In this document: in pieces, positions 1-9,631 of the stretch
How the letters are laid out: every line of letters begins with the position of its first letter
Position numbering within the stretch: the first letter of the stretch is position 1
Notes under the pieces: generated by a model
What the model was told of the DNA's origin: nothing
Database searches by the model: none
Seen by the model: only the letters and a program-made list of their open reading frames with translations
Position numbers and translations under genes: made by a program
From: Pseudomonas sp. FeN3W
GTDB lineage: Bacteria > Pseudomonadota > Gammaproteobacteria > Pseudomonadales > Pseudomonadaceae
Assembly: GCA_030263805.2 (NCBI GenBank)
Contig: CP136010.1
Location: 3,239,001-3,303,000, forward strand
DNA: 64,000 bases
Direction of reading: 5' to 3'

Positions 1-2
1 TG

Positions 3-3000
3 CTGCAAGCCTGCAATGGTTATATCCAGGATCAGCTCCTGGCGCGCCAGGCCGTGCCGGACTGGCAGAGCCTGGACACCCTGGCTGACGCGATTACCAG
101 CGTCGAGTATTACCTCGAGCGACTGTCCGAGGATTGCGGTACCCAGGGCGATCTGATTCTAGATGTGGCTGAAGAAAGCCTGCAGAACCTCGGCTATTCG
201 CTGGGACATGCAAACGCGCCGGTGAGGGCTGCGGCGGCCGAGAACGAGTTCGCCGATCCGCTGGACGAAATCGAAGTGCTGCCCGAGGAGCCGGAGGCAA
301 GTCTGGATGCATTCGACTCCATGGCGGCCGGCCAGCAAGCGTTTCCGGCTCCAGTTCCAACCGAGCTTGAGCCCTTGAGCGAGGCGCCAGCGCAGCTCGA
401 GAGCCATGATCCGGAAAGCGCGTCCGAGACCGAGGAAAGCGGAAACGAGTGGACGCTGGAAGAACTGTCCGGCGATGAAGAAATCGTTTTCAACCTGCCA
501 GAAGAAATGCCGGCGTCTGAACCGCTCCCAGACTCACCTGAGTTGGACTTGAGCGAATGGAGCGATGCGCAGGTCGCCGAACTCGATCTTCCGGAAGTGA
601 GCCTGCCAGATTATTCCGAGCCTGAAGCCTTGCAGGTCGAGGTCGAGCCAGTACTCAGCCTCGAGGAGGTCATGGCGGCTCCGGTCGCAGCCATCAACCC
701 GCCTGCTCAGGATGTACCGCCTAGCCTCCTGCCGCCTCCTGCCGACGAAGAGCCGGTCGACGAGGATCTGCTGGAAGTCTTCATCGAGGAAGCCGCAGAA
801 GTTCTGGAGGCGATTGGCGAGCAATTGCCACTCTGGCTTGCCGACAGTGACGACAAGGATGCCCTGGGTGAAGTGCGACGTGCATTCCACACGCTCAAGG
901 GCAGTGGGCGGATGGTGCGTGCACTGGTCATCGGCGAGTTGGCCTGGTCCATCGAAAACCTGCTCAATCGGGTTCTCGATCGCAGCATCCAGCCGAGCGA
1001 CTCGGTGAGGCAGGTCGTGAGCGATGTCGTTGTGCTGATGCCGGCCCTCGTCGATGAATTCGCGGCCAAGGCCCAGCGCCAGCGTGACGACGTCGATCAC
1101 CTTGCAGCAGCCGCGCATGCCCTGGCCAAGGGGCAGTCCGTGGTGCTTTCGCAGCCTGCTGAGACGCCAGCTGCGATTGCGGACGAGCCAGCCTCGTCCG
1201 TGGCGGCGCAAGACGATGACGATGCGCTGGACCCCCAGCTGCTGGAAATTTTTCGCAACGAGGCCGAATCGCATCTGACCACGCTGGTCAGTTTTCTCGC
1301 CGATTGCGCCCAGCGCCTGCCGCAGCCGGTGACCGATGCGCTGCAACGTGCCTTGCACACGCTCAAGGGTAGTGCGCATATGGCTGGCATCCTGCCGGTG
1401 GCGGAGATCGCCACGCCTCTGGAGAAGATGGTCAAGGAGTTCAAGACCAACCTGATCCAGATGGATCTGGCCGAAGCCGAGCTGCTACATGAGGCCGAGC
1501 TACTGTTGCGCCAGGGGCTGGCCAATCTCGATCACGAACCGCTGGCGCCGATAGACGGCGCCCCGGAATTCCTGGCCAAGGTGCACGCCCTGCATCAGGC
1601 CAGACTGGTCGAAGCGGGCGCCCGCCAGCATAACGATGCCGGTGAGGCCCGCGATCCTAGTGTGATCGCACTGTTCCTCTCTGAAGGCATGGACATTCTG
1701 CTGGATGCCGAAGATTTGCTGCGCAGCTGGCGCGAGCATCCTGCCGAGCGTCAGGAACTCTCCGCTCTGCTGCAGGAGCTGACCACGCTCGGACAGGGCG
1801 CGAAGATGGCCGACCTGCCGCAGATGGACGCGTTGTGCCAAGTGCTGCTGCGTTTGTACGCGGTGGTTGAGGAGGGGCGGCTGGCAGTCAGCGAGCGCTT
1901 CTTCGACGACGTCGAGCAGGGCCATGAGGCGCTGGTCGGCATGATGGATCAGGTGGCGGCCGCACTGCAGGTGAGTGAGCAGTCGGAGTTGGTGGCGCGC
2001 CTCGAAGCATTGCTCGCCGAAGCCATTGACCCACTGGCTCTGGAGCAACCAGGCGATCTCGAGCCGATTGGGGCTCCTGGCGAGATTTCGCTGACAGAAT
2101 TGCCCGCCGAAGCCGAAGCCGAAGCCGAAGCCGAAGCCGAAGCCGAAGCCGAAGCCGAAGCCGAAGCCTGGCCCGAAGAAGAGGTCCTGCAAGACGAGGT
2201 GCAGGACGATCTCGATCATGAAATGGTTGAGATTTTTCTCGATGAAGCCGTCGACCTGATGGAAAGCGCCGGCCATGCGCTGGATCGTTGGCTCGCTGAT
2301 CCGGCCAACCAGATGGCGCTCTCGGCTCTGCTGCGCGACCTTCATACCCTCAAGGGCGGTGCTCGGATGGCAGCGATCCGGCCGATCGGCGACCTGGCCC
2401 ATGAGCTGGAATCGCTTTACGAGGGGCTTTCCGACGGTCGCTACGTCCATTCCGCCCCGCTTGCAGCGCTTTTGCAGCGCAGCCACGATCATCTGGCATT
2501 GCAACTCGAGCAGTTGCAGCGCGAGATGCCGATGAGCAGTGCTGATGCGCTGATCGAAGCGATGAAAGCCTTCCGTCAGGGCGCTCTGCCATCGGCATTC
2601 GACAGCGTTGACTCGACTGACGCAGCCCTGCCAGCTGTTGAGGCGGATACGGATCCCAACCTGAGCCGACCGGAGAGCGATCCTGCTCTGTCGCTGGACG
2701 AGCCGCTGGACGCCGATGCGTTTGATTTGCCGCTGCCCGAAGTCGATGAGGATCCGGCCGAGGCGAATGGGGGCGAGGATGAGATCGCAGCGGACGATAG
2801 CTCCGCATCAGAGGCCTCATTCAGCGAAGAGCTGGATGAGATCGAACTCAGCCTTCCCGACGTGGATGAGGCGCCGGTAGCATTCGAAGCGGTGCCGCCC
2901 GCCGAGGAGCACGACCCGGTCGAGCGCGATCCCGAATTGGTGGAGATCTTCCTCGAAGAGGGGTTCGACCTCATCGAGAGCGCTGCGGGTGGTTTGCAAC

Positions 3001-5729
3001 GCTGGATGGCGGATGTCGACAACAGCTTCGAACTCGAGGCATTGCAGCGCGATCTGCATACCCTCAAGGGCGGGGCCCGGATGGCCGATATCCGCGAAAT
3101 CGGTGATCTCTCGCACGAACTCGAATTTCTTTACGAAGGTCTGTGTGCCGGTAGCTACCGGGCCAGCCCGGAATTGTTCGGCCTACTGCAGGCCTGTCAG
3201 GATCGCCTGGCGGAAATGCTCGAGGCGGTGCGGGGCCATCGGCCGGTGCCGGCGGGCGATGCGCTGATCGAGACGATCCGCCACTTTCGCAACAACCCCG
3301 ATGAGCAACTGAGCATTCCCAGCAGCGTATCGCTGAAGGCCGCTCAGGAGGATGCGCAGCAGTCTGCCGAAGCCGAAATTCTCGACATCTTTGTCGAGGA
3401 GGCCGACGACCTGCTGGAGGAAATGGAGTCGGCGCTCGGCCGTTGGGATGCCGGCCGCGAGGATGCCGCCCCGTTGGCTGACATGCTCCGCGTGCTGCAC
3501 ACGCTGAAAGGCGGTGCGCGGCTGGCTGGGCAGACCGCACTGGGCAACATGGCCCATGATCTGGAACAGCGGCTGAGCGAGGCACAACAGCAGGGCGCCC
3601 CCTGGGCGGATAGCCTGTTTCTCGATGTGCAGCACGGCTACGACGCGTTGCTGAAGGATGTCGAGCAACTTCGGGCGAACCTGGCGAGCGAGGGCGGCGA
3701 GGCTTTGCAGCCGGAGCCGCTGGAACTTGAGCCACAGTTGCCGCGCGAGCCAGTGGCTCTGGAGCAACCGATCGTCGCAGCCAGTACCTTGCCGAAGCCG
3801 AGCGCTAGCCCGGCGAAGGTGCTGCCATTCATTCGACGCGCACAGCTGGCCGCTCAGGAGGCTGCCGCGCGGCGGGCGCCGCAGGAGTTGGTCAAGGTCC
3901 CCGCAGAACTGCTGGAGGGCTTGGTCAACCTGGCGGGTGAAACATCGATCTTCCGCGGCCGGGTCGAGCAGCAGGTCAGCGACGTCGGCTTCACCCTTGG
4001 CGAGATGGAAGCGACTATCGAACGGGTACGCGACCAGCTGCGCCGATTGGATACCGAAACCCAGGCACAGATTCTCAGTCGCTACCAGGCTGAAGCCGAG
4101 CGCGCCGGCTATGACGATTTCGATCCGTTGGAAATGGACCGCCATTCGCAGTTGCAGCAGCTTTCGCGTGCGCTATTCGAGTCGGCATCCGACTTGCTCG
4201 ATCTGAAGGAAACCCTGGCGGCGCGTAATCGCGACGCCGAAACGCTGCTGTTGCAGCAGGCACGGGTCAATACCGAGCTCCAGGAAGGCCTCATGCGTAC
4301 CCGCATGGTGCCGTTCGAACGCCTGGTTCCGCGCCTGCGGCGGATCGTTCGGCAGGTCGCCGGCGAACTGGGCAAGCAGGTCGAGTTCATGGTCGGTAAC
4401 GCCACCGGCGAGATGGACCGCAGCGTGCTCGAACGAATCGTCGCGCCGCTGGAGCACATGCTGCGCAACGCCGTCGATCACGGTATCGAGCCGGTCGAGC
4501 GTCGTCGCGCAGCCGGCAAGCCCGAACAGGGCGTGATTCGTCTGGATCTGGCCCGTGAGGGCGGCGATATCGTGCTGACGCTGGCGGACGACGGCGGTGG
4601 CATCAATCTGGATGCGGTGCGGCGCAAGGCGATCGAGCGCGGACTGATGTCCGCCGATAGCGACCTGTCTGAGCATGAAATCCTGCAGTTCATCCTCGAA
4701 GCCGGCTTCTCCACCGCGGAGCGCGTCACGCAGATCTCCGGACGCGGCGTCGGCATGGACGTGGTGCACTCGGAAGTGAAGCAGCTCGGCGGATCGATGA
4801 GTATCGAGTCGACGCTCGGACAGGGCACGCGTTTCCTGATTCGCCTGCCGTTCACGGTGTCGGTGAACCGCGCGCTGATGGTGTACTCCGGCGAGGATCT
4901 GTATGCGATTCCGCTGAATACCATCGAAGGTATCGTGCGGGTCTCGCCGTACGAGCTGGAGGCCTATTACCAGCCGGATGCGCCGCGCTTCGAATATGCC
5001 GGTCAGGCTTACGAGCTGCGTTACCTCGGCGATCTCTTGAACAACGGCCAGAAGCCCAAGCTGGTGGGGCAGAGCCTGCCGCTGCCGGTGATTCTGGTGC
5101 GCTCGAAAGAACACAGCGTTGCGGTACAGGTCGACAGCCTCGCCGGTTCTCGTGAAATCGTGGTGAAGAGCCTCGGGCTGCAGTTTGCCGGCGTACATGG
5201 CATTTCCGGCGCGACCATCCTCGGCGATGGCCGGGTCGTGGTGATTCTGGACCTGCTGGCGACCATCCGCGTGCTCCATGCGCACCAGCTCACTCAACTG
5301 CAACAGCCGCGCCTGATCGATCAGGTGCAGGAGCCGGTCGAGGTCGAAAGCGAACGACCGACGCTGGTCATGGTGGTCGATGATTCGGTCACCGTGCGCA
5401 AGGTCACCAGCCGTCTGCTGGAGCGCAATGGCATGAACGTGCTGACCGCCAAGGACGGGGTGGATGCCATCACTCAGCTGCAGGAGCGCAAGCCGGACAT
5501 CATGCTGCTGGATATCGAGATGCCGCGCATGGACGGCTTCGAGGTGGCCACGCTGGTTCGCCACGACGAGCGTTTGAAGGATCTGCCGATCATCATGATC
5601 ACCTCGCGTACCGGCGAGAAGCACCGTGATCGCGCGCTGACCATCGGCGTCAACGAGTACCTCGGCAAGCCTTATCAGGAGTCGGTGTTGCTCGAGGCCA
5701 TTCAGCGCTTGGTCCACGCCGATGTCTGA
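3..5729 (+). CDS. chpA: ChpA, hybrid chemotaxis-type histidine kinase of the type IV pilus Chp system (5'-truncated by window edge)
   Basis: This is the central kinase of the Chp system, which controls twitching motility and cAMP signalling in pseudomonads. The frame is open from base 3, so the true start lies upstream; the GTG at 54 is internal. The visible part is about 1,908 residues; P. aeruginosa ChpA is near 2,470. Five histidine phosphotransfer (Hpt) domains show the HTLKG core, at about 885, 1353, 2341, 3058 and 3500. A sixth Hpt-like domain near 1775 has the core as LTTLGQGAKM, with Thr in the His position, matching the 'Tpt' domain known in ChpA. Acidic, Pro/Ala-rich linkers separate them. 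Then follow the CheA dimerisation region, an ATPase (RNAVDHG, DDGGG, GRGVGMDVV, about 4400-4860), a CheW domain (about 4860-5300) and a C-terminal receiver with the phospho-Asp in LLDIEMPRMDG (about 5500). The 3' end overlaps chpB by 8 nt. Confidence 0.95.
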   Translation: MQACNGYIQDQLLARQAVPDWQSLDTLADAITSVEYYLERLSEDCGTQGDLILDVAEESLQNLGYSLGHANAPVRAAAAENEFADPLDEIEVLPEEPEASLDAFDSMAAGQQAFPAPVPTELEPLSEAPAQLESHDPESASETEESGNEWTLEELSGDEEIVFNLPEEMPASEPLPDSPELDLSEWSDAQVAELDLPEVSLPDYSEPEALQVEVEPVLSLEEVMAAPVAAINPPAQDVPPSLLPPPADEEPVDEDLLEVFIEEAAEVLEAIGEQLPLWLADSDDKDALGEVRRAFHTLKGSGRMVRALVIGELAWSIENLLNRVLDRSIQPSDSVRQVVSDVVVLMPALVDEFAAKAQRQRDDVDHLAAAAHALAKGQSVVLSQPAETPAAIADEPASSVAAQDDDDALDPQLLEIFRNEAESHLTTLVSFLADCAQRLPQPVTDALQRALHTLKGSAHMAGILPVAEIATPLEKMVKEFKTNLIQMDLAEAELLHEAELLLRQGLANLDHEPLAPIDGAPEFLAKVHALHQARLVEAGARQHNDAGEARDPSVIALFLSEGMDILLDAEDLLRSWREHPAERQELSALLQELTTLGQGAKMADLPQMDALCQVLLRLYAVVEEGRLAVSERFFDDVEQGHEALVGMMDQVAAALQVSEQSELVARLEALLAEAIDPLALEQPGDLEPIGAPGEISLTELPAEAEAEAEAEAEAEAEAEAEAWPEEEVLQDEVQDDLDHEMVEIFLDEAVDLMESAGHALDRWLADPANQMALSALLRDLHTLKGGARMAAIRPIGDLAHELESLYEGLSDGRYVHSAPLAALLQRSHDHLALQLEQLQREMPMSSADALIEAMKAFRQGALPSAFDSVDSTDAALPAVEADTDPNLSRPESDPALSLDEPLDADAFDLPLPEVDEDPAEANGGEDEIAADDSSASEASFSEELDEIELSLPDVDEAPVAFEAVPPAEEHDPVERDPELVEIFLEEGFDLIESAAGGLQRWMADVDNSFELEALQRDLHTLKGGARMADIREIGDLSHELEFLYEGLCAGSYRASPELFGLLQACQDRLAEMLEAVRGHRPVPAGDALIETIRHFRNNPDEQLSIPSSVSLKAAQEDAQQSAEAEILDIFVEEADDLLEEMESALGRWDAGREDAAPLADMLRVLHTLKGGARLAGQTALGNMAHDLEQRLSEAQQQGAPWADSLFLDVQHGYDALLKDVEQLRANLASEGGEALQPEPLELEPQLPREPVALEQPIVAASTLPKPSASPAKVLPFIRRAQLAAQEAAARRAPQELVKVPAELLEGLVNLAGETSIFRGRVEQQVSDVGFTLGEMEATIERVRDQLRRLDTETQAQILSRYQAEAERAGYDDFDPLEMDRHSQLQQLSRALFESASDLLDLKETLAARNRDAETLLLQQARVNTELQEGLMRTRMVPFERLVPRLRRIVRQVAGELGKQVEFMVGNATGEMDRSVLERIVAPLEHMLRNAVDHGIEPVERRRAAGKPEQGVIRLDLAREGGDIVLTLADDGGGINLDAVRRKAIERGLMSADSDLSEHEILQFILEAGFSTAERVTQISGRGVGMDVVHSEVKQLGGSMSIESTLGQGTRFLIRLPFTVSVNRALMVYSGEDLYAIPLNTIEGIVRVSPYELEAYYQPDAPRFEYAGQAYELRYLGDLLNNGQKPKLVGQSLPLPVILVRSKEHSVAVQVDSLAGSREIVVKSLGLQFAGVHGISGATILGDGRVVVILDLLATIRVLHAHQLTQLQQPRLIDQVQEPVEVESERPTLVMVVDDSVTVRKVTSRLLERNGMNVLTAKDGVDAITQLQERKPDIMLLDIEMPRMDGFEVATLVRHDERLKDLPIIMITSRTGEKHRDRALTIGVNEYLGKPYQESVLLEAIQRLVHADV
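2106..2168 (+). repeat. Hexanucleotide tandem repeat (GCCGAA)x10 inside chpA
   Basis: Ten perfect copies of GCCGAA plus a final GCC encode an Ala-Glu dipeptide run in the linker between the Thr-type domain and the next Hpt domain. The unit is a multiple of three, so copy-number change would alter linker length without shifting the frame. Confidence 0.95.
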
Positions 5730-6774
5730 CGTTCTCTGTGCACGCATTGCGGTACTCGCCGATACCTCGCTGCAGCGTCACGTGCTGCAGCAGGCTTTGA
5801 CCGGCAGTGGCTATCAAGTGGTCTTGAACAATGACCCGGCGCGCCTCGAACCGGCGGACCTGGATAGCACCGAAGCCGATCTCTGGCTGGTCGACCTGGC
5901 GCAGACCGAGGACTCGCCGTTGGTGGATGCGTTGCTCGAACGCGACACCACGCGGGTGCTGTTCGGTGAGGGGCATGCGCCGGAGCGGCATTCGGAGTTC
6001 TACCCGCGCTGGGAGCGCAGCCTGTTCAGCAAGCTGAAACGCCTGGTCGGTGACCCATCCCGGGCGGTAGGGCCGCGCCTGGACGTGCTGCAGGGCGAAG
6101 GAAAACGCCCCGAGCGCCTGACGCTGCCGTCGCTGCTGGCCGATAGCGCACTGCATGCCGGTGAGCCGGCAAGCCAGGTATGGCTGCTGGCGGCTTCGCT
6201 CGGCGGGCCGGAAGCCGTGAAGGCCTTCCTGGACGCGCTGCCTGGCGGCCTGCCCGTCGGTTTCATCTATGCCCAGCATATCGAAGCCAGCTTCGAGTCT
6301 GCGCTGTCGCAGGCCGTGGGCCGTCATAGCCAGTGGCAGGTTCAGCAAGTGTGCCCTGGCCAGCCGGTGCGTTGCGGCGAAGTGATCATTGCGCCGATCG
6401 GCGAGGAGCTAGGGTTCGAGTCCGATGGCAGCACCCGGCTGAATGGCCGTTGCTGGCCTGAGCCGTATAGCCCGTCGATCGACCAGATGATGCTGAACCT
6501 GGCCCAGCAGTTCGGCCAGCGTTGCGGTGTCATCGCCTTCAGTGGCATGGGCAGCGACGGCAGTGCGGCTGCTGCATACGTGCTGCGTCAGGGTGGCAGG
6601 GTCTGGACGCAGCGAGCCGACTCCTGTGCCTGCTCCAGCATGCCTGACAACCTTCGCGAAGGCGGCTACAGCTCCTACAGCGGTGACCCTCGCGAGCTGG
6701 CGCAAGCCTTGGTCAATCATCTGGTGAGCCAGGTCGGTACGCCCGCCACGTCTTTTCAACGGGATAACTCATGA
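5722..6774 (+). CDS. chpB: ChpB, CheB-type methylesterase of the pilus chemosensory system
   Basis: Receptor glutamyl methylesterase/deamidase expected to act on the Chp-linked chemoreceptor PilJ. It has 350 residues. The N-terminal ~120 residues resemble a receiver fold but lack an obvious DxxMP phosphorylation motif. The C-terminal half is a CheB esterase domain with the catalytic triad motifs: Ser in AASLGGPEA, His in YAQHIE and Asp in SGMGSDG. It starts inside the chpA stop region (8-nt overlap) and ends overlapping chpC by 4 nt, so it is translationally coupled in the operon. Confidence 0.92.
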   Translation: MSDVLCARIAVLADTSLQRHVLQQALTGSGYQVVLNNDPARLEPADLDSTEADLWLVDLAQTEDSPLVDALLERDTTRVLFGEGHAPERHSEFYPRWERSLFSKLKRLVGDPSRAVGPRLDVLQGEGKRPERLTLPSLLADSALHAGEPASQVWLLAASLGGPEAVKAFLDALPGGLPVGFIYAQHIEASFESALSQAVGRHSQWQVQQVCPGQPVRCGEVIIAPIGEELGFESDGSTRLNGRCWPEPYSPSIDQMMLNLAQQFGQRCGVIAFSGMGSDGSAAAAYVLRQGGRVWTQRADSCACSSMPDNLREGGYSSYSGDPRELAQALVNHLVSQVGTPATSFQRDNS

Positions 6775-7241
6775 GTCAAATGGTCGTTTCTCAGGAGGCG
6801 GAAAGCCTCACCGGGCTGCTGATGCCGCTTGCCGATCGGGTGTTGTTGATGCCCAACGTGGCCGTCGCTGAGCTGATTCCCTATCGCGCTCCGCAAGCGG
6901 TGCAGGGCATGCCCGCATGGTTTCTCGGGCAGGTGCAGTGGCGTGACCTGAACCTGCCATTGCTGTCGTTCGAGGCCGCGTCCAGTGGTCAGGCGCAACC
7001 GGTGGGCAGTTCGGCGCGGGTTGCCGTGCTCAACGCGGTTGGTGGGCGCGACCATGTCAAGTTCATCGCGTTGCTGGTGCAGGGCATCCCGCACTCGATC
7101 AAGGTCGACGCCAGCCTTGCGCGCGCGGATGTGGCGCTGGCCCCGCTTGAACTGGATGCGGTCAACCTTGGTGACGTACAGCCGCGAATCCCCGATCTGA
7201 TCGGTCTGGAGCAGAAGCTCGCTGATGCTGGCCTGATCTGA
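6771..7241 (+). CDS. chpC: ChpC, CheW-like adaptor of the Chp system
   Basis: A 156-residue CheW-domain protein that would link chemoreceptor to kinase. The start ATG overlaps the chpB stop (ATGA). The order chpA-chpB-chpC is that of P. aeruginosa. There, chpD (AraC-type) and chpE (LysE-type) follow; here the next gene, 24 bp on, is the convergent rsmE, so chpD and chpE are missing at this site. Function is assigned by context and by CheW-like length and content. Confidence 0.88.
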   Translation: MSQMVVSQEAESLTGLLMPLADRVLLMPNVAVAELIPYRAPQAVQGMPAWFLGQVQWRDLNLPLLSFEAASSGQAQPVGSSARVAVLNAVGGRDHVKFIALLVQGIPHSIKVDASLARADVALAPLELDAVNLGDVQPRIPDLIGLEQKLADAGLI

Positions 7242-7265
7242 TCGAGGCCGCCAGCCGGCCCGTCG

Positions 7266-7982
7266 TCAGAAATCGCCCCAAAGCTGCTGTGCCACGCTCA
7301 ACGCTACCACCGGAGCGGTCTCGGTGCGCAGCACTCGCGGGCCGAGTCGAGCAGGCTGAAACCCCTGGTTGGCCGCCTGTTCGACTTCGCTCTCGCTCAA
7401 ACCACCTTCCGGCCCGATCAGAAAAGCCAATGTCTGGGGCCTGGCATGGCTCGTCAGCGGCTCGGCCACTGGATGCAGCACGAGCTTCAGGTCTGCCTCG
7501 ACAGGCAACCAGTCACGCAGGCTCACTGGCGAATGGATGACCGGCAGCACCGACCGGCCGCATTGCTCGCAGGCGCTGATCGCGATCTGCCGCCAATGCG
7601 CCAGACGTTTGTCGGCACGCTCATCGCTCAGGCGCACTTCGCACCGCTCGCTGACGATGGGGGTGATCTGCGTTACGCCCAGCTCGGTGGCCTTCTGAAT
7701 GGCCCAATCCATCCGCTCGCCGCGGGAAAGGCCCTGCCCGAGGTGAATCCGTAGTGGCGACTCCGGCATTCCCGTCACGCGCTCGTGCAGCTCGACGATG
7801 ACGGATTTCTTGCCGACTTCCAGCAGTTCGCCGCGAAATTCACTGCCGCTACCATCGAACAGTTGAACCGCGCTGCCGGCCGAAAGCCGCAGCACTCGGC
7901 TGATGTAGTGGGCCGATGCTTCAGGCAGTGGATGCCGGCCAAGGGAAAGGAGGGCGTCGATGAAGAAACGGGATAGGCGCAT
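7266..7982 (-). CDS. rsmE: 16S rRNA (uracil-1498-N3)-methyltransferase RsmE
   Basis: Methylates N3 of U1498 in 16S rRNA using S-adenosylmethionine. It has 238 residues, typical for the family. The N-terminal PUA-like part (MRLSRFFID...ISRVLRL) is followed by the SPOUT/trefoil-knot SAM site with FLIGPEGGLSESE and the C-terminal LGPRVLRTETA. No strong Shine-Dalgarno sequence precedes the ATG at 7982. It lies downstream of bioA on the same strand with an 81-bp gap, an arrangement also known from other pseudomonads. Confidence 0.95.
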   Translation of the reverse strand: MRLSRFFIDALLSLGRHPLPEASAHYISRVLRLSAGSAVQLFDGSGSEFRGELLEVGKKSVIVELHERVTGMPESPLRIHLGQGLSRGERMDWAIQKATELGVTQITPIVSERCEVRLSDERADKRLAHWRQIAISACEQCGRSVLPVIHSPVSLRDWLPVEADLKLVLHPVAEPLTSHARPQTLAFLIGPEGGLSESEVEQAANQGFQPARLGPRVLRTETAPVVALSVAQQLWGDF

Positions 7983-8063
7983 GGAGGCAGCTGCAGGCGG
8001 CGAGTTGGAGACGGCAAGTCTAAAGCATCGGCAACCTGGCTCGCAGGCTGCCGATGCTTCTCA

Positions 8064-9470
8064 TCAGCCCGGGTCTCTGAAGCCCGGATAGAGGCCAGTC
8101 GCTACCGAGGCCCTGGATGCATCTCGGGTGGCGATGTCGATCCCCTCGGTGGCGACTGTCGCGAGAAAGTCGATCTGTTCCTCGGTGATGCAATAGGGCG
8201 GCAGGAAATACACCACGCTACCGAGCGGGCGCAACAGTGCGCCGCGCTCCAGCGCATGCTGGTAGACCTTCAGGCCGCGGCGCTCTTGCCAGGGATAGGC
8301 CGTGCGGCTGGCCTTGTCCTGAACCATCTCGATGGCCAGCGCCATGCCGGTCTGGCGGACCTCGGCCACGTGCGGATGCTCGACCAGGTGCGCGGTGGCG
8401 CTCGCCATGCGCGCGGCCAGCGCCTTGTTCGCTTCGATGACATTGTCCTCGGCGAAGATATCCAGCGTCGCCAGTGCCGCGGCGCAGGCCAGCGGGTTGC
8501 CGGTGTAGGTGTGCGAATGGAGGAAGGCGCGCAGCGTCGAATAGTCGTCGTAGAACGCCCGGTACATCCGGTCGGTGGTGAGCACTGCGGCCATCGGCAG
8601 ATAGCCGCCGGTCAAGGCTTTGGACAGGCAAAGGAAGTCTGGCGTGATGTCAGCCTGCTCGCAGGCGAACATGCTGCCGGTGCGGCCGAAGCCGACCGCG
8701 ATCTCGTCGTGGATCAGGTGGACTTGGTAGCGGTCGCAGGCCTCGCGCAGCAGCTTCAGATATACCGGGTGGTACATGCGCATGCCGCCGGCGCCCTGGA
8801 TCAGCGGTTCGACGATGACCGCGGCGATGTCCTGGTGGTGTTCGGCCAGGGTCTGTTCCATGTGCGCGAACATCTGCCGCGAATGCTCTTCCCAGCTTAC
8901 GCCCTCGGGACGCAGGTAGCAGTCCGGGCTCGGCACCTTGAAGGTATCCAGTAGCAGCGGCTTGTAGGTGTCGGTGAAGAGGGCGACGTCGCCCACCGAC
9001 ATGGCGGCAACGGTTTCGCCGTGATAGCTGTTGGTCAGGGTGACGAAGCGCTGCTTCTGCCCGCGTCCGCTGTTGCGCCAGTAGTGGAAGCTCATCTTCA
9101 GCGCCACTTCGATACCGGTCGAGCCGTTGTCGGTATAGAAGACCCGGTCCAGCCCGGCCGGCGCCAGTGCGACGAGCCGCTCCGACAGCTCCACCACCGG
9201 CTGATGGCTGAAGCCGGCCAGCATCACGTGCTCGAGCTGGTCGACCTGATCCTTGATGCGCTGATTGATGCGCGGGTTGGCATGGCCGAACACGTTGACC
9301 CACCAGGAGCTGACCGCATCCAGGTAGCGCTTGCCGTCGAAATCCTCCAACCAAACGCCTTCGCCGCGACGAATGGGAATCAGCGGCAGCTGTTCGTGAT
9401 CTTTCATCTGGGTGCAGGGATGCCAGAGTACGGCAAGGTCGCGTTGCATCCAGCTGTCGTTCAGGCTCAT
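8064..9470 (-). CDS. bioA: Adenosylmethionine-8-amino-7-oxononanoate aminotransferase BioA
   Basis: Biotin synthesis step that makes 7,8-diaminopelargonate, with SAM as amino donor and PLP as cofactor. It has 468 residues. Motifs: WHPCTQMKDH and SSWWVNVFGH near the N-terminus, HDEIAVGFGRTG (PLP-binding Asp), and LSKALTGGYLPM with the Schiff-base Lys. The start at 9470 is chosen because GGAGGAG lies 5 nt before the ATG; a longer frame to 9560 lacks such a site and extends beyond the family N-terminus. It is divergent from the cytochrome b561 gene. Confidence 0.95.
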   Translation of the reverse strand: MSLNDSWMQRDLAVLWHPCTQMKDHEQLPLIPIRRGEGVWLEDFDGKRYLDAVSSWWVNVFGHANPRINQRIKDQVDQLEHVMLAGFSHQPVVELSERLVALAPAGLDRVFYTDNGSTGIEVALKMSFHYWRNSGRGQKQRFVTLTNSYHGETVAAMSVGDVALFTDTYKPLLLDTFKVPSPDCYLRPEGVSWEEHSRQMFAHMEQTLAEHHQDIAAVIVEPLIQGAGGMRMYHPVYLKLLREACDRYQVHLIHDEIAVGFGRTGSMFACEQADITPDFLCLSKALTGGYLPMAAVLTTDRMYRAFYDDYSTLRAFLHSHTYTGNPLACAAALATLDIFAEDNVIEANKALAARMASATAHLVEHPHVAEVRQTGMALAIEMVQDKASRTAYPWQERRGLKVYQHALERGALLRPLGSVVYFLPPYCITEEQIDFLATVATEGIDIATRDASRASVATGLYPGFRDPG

Positions 9471-9631
9471 CGTTACTCCTCCGCAATGAGTCGCGAAGCC
9501 TAGCAGAAGCGCTTGGGCATGACTTGATGCGATCGGTAATCGATTTACTCGATGTTTCAAAGCGAAAAAATGCGCTCTATTCCGATAGGTAACCGGCTAG
9601 GCTTCTAGGCCTGAATTTGAAGGAAGATTCG

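Noticed and set aside
2350..5747. Long open frames on the minus strand across chpA (for example to 5747)
   Set aside because: They mirror the high-GC chpA frame, show no domain motifs, and overlap a clear large gene completely.
6000..6348. Overlapping minus-strand frames in chpB and similar shadows in other GC-rich genes
   Set aside because: They have no ribosome sites or motifs and follow from high third-position GC of the true gene.
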